From: Owenia fusiformis | Lineage: Eukaryota > Annelida > Polychaeta > Sabellida > Oweniidae | Assembly: GCA_903813345.2 (NCBI GenBank) | Contig: CAIIXF020000011.1 | Span: forward strand, 9,212,842-9,276,841 | Length of the DNA stretch: 64,000 nucleotides | Direction of reading: 5' to 3' | Shown: positions 58,059 through 64,000 of the stretch, one piece after another | How positions within the stretch are numbered: the stretch's first letter is position 1 | How the letters are laid out: every line of letters starts with the position of its first letter | The notes under the pieces: model-generated | Databases searched by the model: none | Told to the model about the DNA's origin: nothing | The model's input: only the letters and a program-made list of their open reading frames with translations | Made by a program: the position numbers and the translations under genes

Positions 58059-59048
58059 CAGGGCATATCAAAAAAACGCAACAAGTAGTTATCTCGTAAA
58101 ATCACAAAACTAGTGATGACAACATCAATTTCATTCAATGTACCATAAAGCCACGTCTCTCCTCCTTGCAATGATATGTCATTCATTCACATGTGGTAAT
58201 GGTTGGGTGAGAAATCCTTCCATTTGCACAGTGGGTCAAAATCGGCTCTGCTCCAAGTTTTAGATATTGCAAAAATCAGTACAAGGGCTAAGTGCCAGTG
58301 GAAGTTCCCCTGACTTGAATTGTTGTGACTTTTTCTTTTGGAGCTATCTCAGGAGCATCTGTGCTCACAATTCCTCCACCACATATTGCAAAACCTCGAG
58401 AAAGAATTGCCCATGGGCTGCTTTTCTCTGCTTTAACCCACAGATGACTCAGGGCTGAACCATGCATGATGTAGACAGATGAGCGCATCTTTATGTGCAA
58501 GGAAGTGGTGGCAATTTGGAGGGGTTATAGGATGTATTCTTGCAAGAGTATGAGTATGAACACTTTAGCCACTTTACTGTCACACCTGTCACACCTTCTT
58601 CCAATAGCCCCTATGCCCCTTATACTGACTTTTGCAATGTTTAAAACTTAGGTCAGAGCTGAATTTTACCCCACTTTGCAAAATTAATGATTATTCGGCC
58701 AATCATGACTCCCTGTGAATGAATGATATTCCATTGCAAAGAGGAGTAATTTGGTTTTTGGTACATTGAATGAAAAGGATGCAGTCATCATTGGTTTTAT
58801 GTTTTCTTCCAATATTGCATTGGGCCCTGTGCACTGACTTTTGCGATGTTTATAACTTGGTCCAAAGCTATTTTTGCCCCACTTTGCAGATGGAATGATT
58901 ACTCGCCCAACCATGACCAAATATCAATGAATGATATATCATTGTAAAGAGGAGACGCATGGCTTTATGGCGCATTGAATGAAATCAATGCTGTTATGTG
59001 TTATCACTGGTTTTGTTATTTTACGAGATAACAATCTGTTGCGTTTCT
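58059..59048. mobile_element. mariner-like foldback element, uninterrupted copy
   Basis: It starts after TA (58057-58058) with cagggcatatcaaaaaaacg. The first 210 bp are repeated inverted at the right. The right arm is present twice in tandem: aaaggatgcagtc and the cattgcaaagaggag words recur at 58735 and 58941. The right terminus is decayed beyond gttgcgttt. The reverse complement is the element that the 32.5-37.9 kb LINE interrupts. Confidence 0.75.
58290..58530 (+). pseudogene. Decayed mariner transposase C-terminus
   Basis: SPDLNCCDFFFWSYLRS matches the mariner SPDLNPxDFFLWGYLK region that holds the second catalytic Asp. A further in-register piece (VDR.AHLYVQGSGGNLEGL) resembles the usual C-terminal end, but stops and shifts intervene. 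No N-terminal half is recognised, so the element is non-autonomous. Confidence 0.65.
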
Positions 59049-62000
59049 AATATGATAAACAGACAAGTAACACAACTTTTTGCATTTCTGAATTTTAGCA
59101 GTCATACATACTCCAATATACAGTCAATCAATTGTTCTAGCTATTGTGACGTCACGTATCATAGTAGAATCCTGCATAATTTATTATTTATTACAACTGT
59201 AATTAGATTATAGAGTACATGTATATCATTAAGATGGCCTGTTCTTGAGATATCATGCTTTTCATTTTCTTGAATTCTCAAGATTGAAGAATTATGTTTT
59301 ATCTCCATTTCTTGATTACAAAAATTGGTTATGACTTTAATATTTAGGAGAAAAGAAGTGATTCTACTTAAAGTAAAGATGGCATCACAAATTAAAATTT
59401 ATACATATAAAGAGTCAAACAGTAGAGATTTAGGTGCACATGTACTCAAATATGTATAACATTGGAAGCTTGTTTCTCATCAACAACAATGATCACCCCA
59501 CTTTCAGTATTAGGATTTGTTGTTCAGTCACTTAATAAATATTCAAGCATTTGTTATCACATCAACCAATCAGGTTGGATGCTTTTTAGCACACCCAGAA
59601 TTCAACCAATCAGAAGTTAGCAACTCATACACACCTCTGGTATGTTAACCTTCATATTTGTTTGTATTTGATATATCTATCTATCAACATCTTTTCAATT
59701 TACTGCTTTTTTTACTCAATGATAACAATGAAACTATAGTCATTGAACATAATCTTTACAAAATACATAAGTATATAAGTCCTACTACTATAAATGTGAG
59801 GGTAGTAATTGAAAGAACCACAGGGGCTTGTCTCGAGGCGTCGGGCAAGCCCTCCGATGAGTGTACTGCTTATTAAGAGTATTAAGGGGGGTCGTTTTTG
59901 ATGCTTCCTGAAATTTGTAGAAAATGATTGTTAGATATATCCAGTAAAAACATAAGGAATCCTTTCAATAATCAACATGCTGATTCAAACAACACTACAG
60001 AGCAAAGTTACCTAAAATGGTAGCAATCCATCCACTAATTGCTGAGAAATCTGAAGAATATGTAAAGAAGTGATTACACTGCAAAAGCCCACAATTTTCG
60101 CATCCTAATTATTACCTCCAGAGTCGATTTCTTCCTCAAGACACGTCCACTGTTAAAAATTGGTAGTTCCTAGAGTTCTTTGTTTCCTTAGGTTCATTCC
60201 CGTATATTATTTTTAACGAAGGACAGCCTATAACGACTGCTATACGCAAAAAGATGCATGAAATTAGAAGTTTCGAAACTGAAAGTTGAAAAATGGCGAC
60301 TTCCTGTGTTCTATGCGCAGGTGCGTTCAATCCAGCAATTTGATTAGTTCATATTATATGAACGCATGCGCAATAACTACATATATTTTTAGATAGATGT
60401 CACTTGCGTTCATTATTTCACAGCAGTCCCTTCCCATGATGCACCTTATATTGCGGAAATATTTTCCTTTAGTGATAAAACAAATAACTCTCAAATAACT
60501 CGTGTTGATATTTGCTATCAACTCGGCGATAAAAATGATATCACTCAAAATGATGTGATATTCTGTATATATCAGATGATAATAGAGGAATATCAAAGAT
60601 AACAGTTAGAAATCAGAAAACAGAATACAATCATGCCAGGTGATAAAAGAGGGATATCAATAATAGAAGATTAGGACATAAACATTTGGATGTCAGAGGT
60701 TAACAGGGTATAAATTTGTTACTAGTTCATATAAAAGTTATGAGTTCATTTGTCAAAATGATACAATATTGACAGGTGAAGAAATAGAATATCTGGGCTC
60801 AAAGGTAACACTACTTGAACTTGGGTCCAACAGATAAACAAAAACAGGATTTTCTTAAAGAATAAAGTATGAATGTTATGCATTTTTGCCATACTTTTCA
60901 TGCAAATGGCAGATCTATTAAATGGAAATATTCATTGATGATATTATGCTCAAAGGTGTATACAATCTAAGAAATTATAATATGCACTATGATTAAATTG
61001 TTGAAACAAAAGAATCGAAATGCAGCGATACTGCCTGGGTGTCTCTGAACTAAATGCAAATGATATCCATGATTCTGGCCAAAAAGCAACATCATGGTTT
61101 GAGATCTTAGAATAACTACGAATTTTTTTTGAATTTCTTACACTTAATCCTAGAGATATGTAAAATATCAAATGAGAAAAAGCTGGGACATTTATACCCA
61201 GAAAACAAGATATTGTTAGACATAGAAGCACCTTAAAGCAACTTTGGTATTAGAAAAGTTACTGCCTAGCCGAACTCTGAATATCACAGCTGTATATGTT
61301 CAAGTCTATAGTTCAACTCTCAGCTGATTCAGAACCTTGCAAATATATTCTGCTTTGATGGTTTTATTGCTGTCAATTTGTCATTGGTGACAGGGGTGGC
61401 TCATGTTTTTAACATTATATATTTTTTCAATTTAAGTGCCTATGTATGATCCTCAGTTTTATGTCTTACTTGTAATGCTTCTTATAGAATGCATGGTCTC
61501 TCTTGATGTAAGAGCCATACTGTGACAGAACAATAAATGAAATATGAAGTATTATAATGATGATTCCCATCCAATATATTTATGTATATATTCCTGATTA
61601 GTTTGTTCTGTTGGCTATTTTTCTCTAAAATACAAATACAGTACATGGTTTGAGACATTCAAACAATGAGAATTTATTTCAATTATGGAAAATATGATTA
61701 TGGATTCCTCACTTTTAAAGCATTTCTTGATTAAACAGCTAACTCAGAACTGTTAACAGTTGCTCTATTAGCCTTGGTGAGTTAATAAAACTGATAGGGA
61801 CAATGATTTAAATTAATTTTGAACTAAAATAAGATTAGCTGGCCCAGCTGAAACATTTGTGATAAGTCATTGCACGTCCTCAAGGTGCAAGTGCAGGATG
61901 CTTCAAGTTTTTACTGTTCAGCCAACACTAAACTGTAAGATACAAAGAAAGCTATAAATTACTGACAAGTATATGGAGACGCAACTTCAGCAGTTTACAT

Positions 62001-62183
62001 GTGAATGAAGCATGATTCATCTATGCAACTGAACTAGCACTACGGAAAAAGCTGTAACAATGTTTCTAGTCATAGATTGGTCGTTTATTAAGAAAATTCG
62101 GATAGCTAAAAACACAAATTTTGGACTGGGTTAACTAGCAACATTCAAGATCTGAAATTTCTATATTAAAAGAAAAAGGAGAA
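59049..62183. other. No gene seen; one small GC-rich hairpin
   Basis: Mostly AT-rich sequence without supported exons. At 59823-59855, ggggcttgtc ... gggcaagccc folds into a short GC-rich hairpin that stands out in composition. At 60535-60600 gatat-rich words repeat. Confidence 0.4.
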
Positions 62184-62429
62184 ATGTTTGCTGCCATAAG
62201 TAAAGCAGAGAAAACCATCCGTAAAGTTGGTTATACGTCATATACCAAGATGATCTCATCCAACAATCAATGTAACCAAGATAGAAATGACCATGACAGT
62301 GATAACACTAATGCAAATTATGATGAAAAAGCAAAAATGCAATCCAAGAAGGTCAAGTTTGATATGAATGAATTGACAATAGAAAATGTGGTTGACGTTG
62401 TATCTGGAGCACACCCTGTTGAATTTAAG
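62184..62429 (+). CDS. Possible first coding exon, unrecognised protein
   Basis: An ATG in a reasonable context (ggagaaatg) opens 82 codons to a donor-like gaatttaag|gtaatt, ending in phase 0. The product is polar, with AISKAEKTIRKVG near the start, an Asn/Asp-rich middle and VKFDMNELTIENVVDVVSG at the end. The frame would otherwise run to 62531. I recognise no family, and codon use is only mildly suggestive, so this is a candidate. Confidence 0.35.
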
Positions 62430-62531
62430 GTAATTATGGCGATGAAAGATCATAAAAAGGATGATATCATGAGAGTAATGGTTTTAAATTTTAGGTTTTT
62501 TGTTAAAAGAAGCCGAGCAGTTAGAAAATAA

Positions 62532-63678
62532 AAAACATATGCTTTTTTTTAAATATAATTGTAAAGGATAGGTATCGATATGGTGAACTGACTAAAAAAA
62601 TGTTTTTCTCTTAAACCAATTATTGAAAACATCTGTAAAAGAAACACTGTCCTTTATGTAATGTTGACTGATTGACCACAATTTAATGCAAAATTTATTT
62701 ATATATATTTTATATAACTGTTTTTGTTAACAATTTTGTTTTTAGTGCAACTGTTTTTTGTTCCTTCCTACCATTTCTTGAGAATGAAATAAAATGTCTT
62801 TCCGAACCTTGTTGGAACAAAATGGCATATACAACATTTTCTTAGAGATCTCAATATTATAGTTATACAAAGGAAATTTTGGTTGATTTAACAAAAAGTA
62901 TTCCAAAAATTAAAACAACCCCCCCCCCCAAATATTGAGAGACCTAAACACTTTGTGTTTATGTCGTTTTGTCCCAATGAGGTTCGGATAGATGTTTCAT
63001 TTCATTCCGAACATTTGATACCAAGATCAAAAGAAGTGTCTGATGTGTTTTCTAAAACAATATAGAGAAAAGTATATATATTTATTTCATACTTTATTGT
63101 TACCATTCAAAAGATGACCATTAAATCGACGATATGTAAACTTTTCAGAATTCTTTGATGACTGGTTTAAGAGAAACATGTTTTCACCATATCCATACCA
63201 CTCCTTTATTTATAGTACATATACTATAAATTCTTAATGCTATTTCATCCTTAAATTTTATTGTATTATGAGATATTTGATCTTAAATGTAGTGGTACAT
63301 CTGAAAATTAACAAGACAGCTGAAAAATAATGTGAACTACCCTGCACACAGTCTAGTTATAAACTACCCTCTGCCTAGAATAGACTAAATTACAGTAGAC
63401 TAGATGTGAGTAGATATAATCTTGATTTACGTCATTAAATATTCAAAATTCAGTCAAAGTGATGTTATATTTGAAATCTACATGTAAATGTACATTAAAA
63501 AATATGGTTTCAAAAGTTGTTTATCAACTTTGAAAATTTAATTTCTTTTGAAAATGTGACTTCTTGTTCGGGTTGTTTCCCCATAGACCCCATGTTACAA
63601 AATCACAAAAAGTGAAATATCTTTGTATTGGACAGATAACATTTTCTTTTACTGGACATATTTTAATTTGCATAACTA
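62532..63678. other. No gene seen; two dispersed repeats
   Basis: Contains the second copies of the repeats first seen at 21976-22110 (here 63038-63205) and 47080-47145 (here 63342-63400), plus a C-run at 62921-62930. No exon supported. Confidence 0.5.
63038..63205 (+). repeat. Dispersed repeat, copy 2
   Basis: Same-orientation match to 21976-22110, with an extra AT-rich stretch at 63060-63100. Confidence 0.6.
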
Positions 63679-64000
63679 CAGGGTGTTAAAAAAAACGCAA
63701 CCCAAAGAAATTGCTATATCTTGAAAAATACTTCAATTATGTTCATATTTTCAGGAAATAAAGAAGAGACTGTGTATGTATAGCTCCTGTAAATGGTTTG
63801 TTGTAAAACATGATGCCTTGGACACCTGCTCAAAAGACAGTTGTACTAGGAAAATACGAAAAACGCTGTCAGGGGTGACTGCAACCGCAAAAAAATTAAA
63901 TAACTTCCCAACCATAGTGTTTTGGCTCTTCAAATTTGGCACAAATCATCTTCACTCACTGTATGGTAAATCTGTGAAGTGAAATCAAAGTTACTTCAGG
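63679..64000. mobile_element. Start of a mariner-type element, cut by window end
   Basis: After TA (63677-63678) the sequence cagggtgttaaaaaaaacgc closely resembles the ends at 32275 and 58059. The rest continues beyond the window; no transposase motif is recognised in the visible 320 bp. Confidence 0.5.

Overview
The window looks like metazoan nuclear DNA, most probably from a marine invertebrate. It is AT-rich, has spliced exons with canonical GT..AG borders, no operons and no bacterial-style gene packing, and is dominated by transposable elements: two APE-type LINEs, Tc1/mariner, hAT-like and pogo-like elements, tRNA-like SINE heads and many foldback elements. The species cannot be fixed from sequence alone; a lophotrochozoan (mollusc-like) origin is an inference from the repeat style. 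Host genes are sparse.

Layout. 1-17.5 kb: at least three and a partial fourth tandem copy of a 4.6-5.3 kb unit. Each unit carries repeated splice-like modules (41 and 45 bp mini-introns) and, in units 1-3, a 19-bp minisatellite. No reading frame in the units is convincingly protein-coding, so a repeated non-coding transcribed locus is the simplest reading. Unit 4 is interrupted by a 1.2 kb element that recurs at 42.2 kb. 17.5-19.6 kb: more degenerate tandem modules of the same style. 20-24.8 kb: a mariner with long inverted arms, a SWIM zinc-finger fragment and small palindromes. 25.0-28.5 kb (minus): a six-exon gene derived from a Ty3/gypsy-type integrase. Its exon phases join, but frameshifts break it, and a second mariner sits in its first intron. 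30.3-32.2 kb: a diverged array of about 190-bp units split by the 3' end of a LINE. 32.3-38.4 kb: a decayed mariner-like foldback element split by a 5.4 kb LINE with ORF1 and ORF2 on the minus strand. 39.4-39.9 kb: a 500-base assembly gap.

40.0-53.3 kb: one good host exon (ends 40285) and a possible 66-bp partner exon (53274-53339) in matching phase. The 13 kb between them holds foldback elements, a second copy of the 1.2 kb element, a hAT-type MITE with an 8-bp target duplication, a pogo-type MITE, and a 5'-truncated L1/Tx1-like LINE with a 15-bp target duplication and poly(A). 52-64 kb: further foldback elements, a tRNA-like segment, a second copy of the mariner-like foldback element, a possible unrecognised first exon at 62.2 kb and the start of another mariner-type element at the window end.

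The most unusual signal is a set of palindromes whose arms are unrelated but whose unpaired centre is conserved around GAGCGTAGCGA. In two of them it sits at the same place in a 19-nt loop. The same core occurs near the end of the 1.2 kb element family. The second is the tandem locus at the start, with conserved mini-introns and a 19-bp repeat that gives the same 19-residue peptide in every forward frame.
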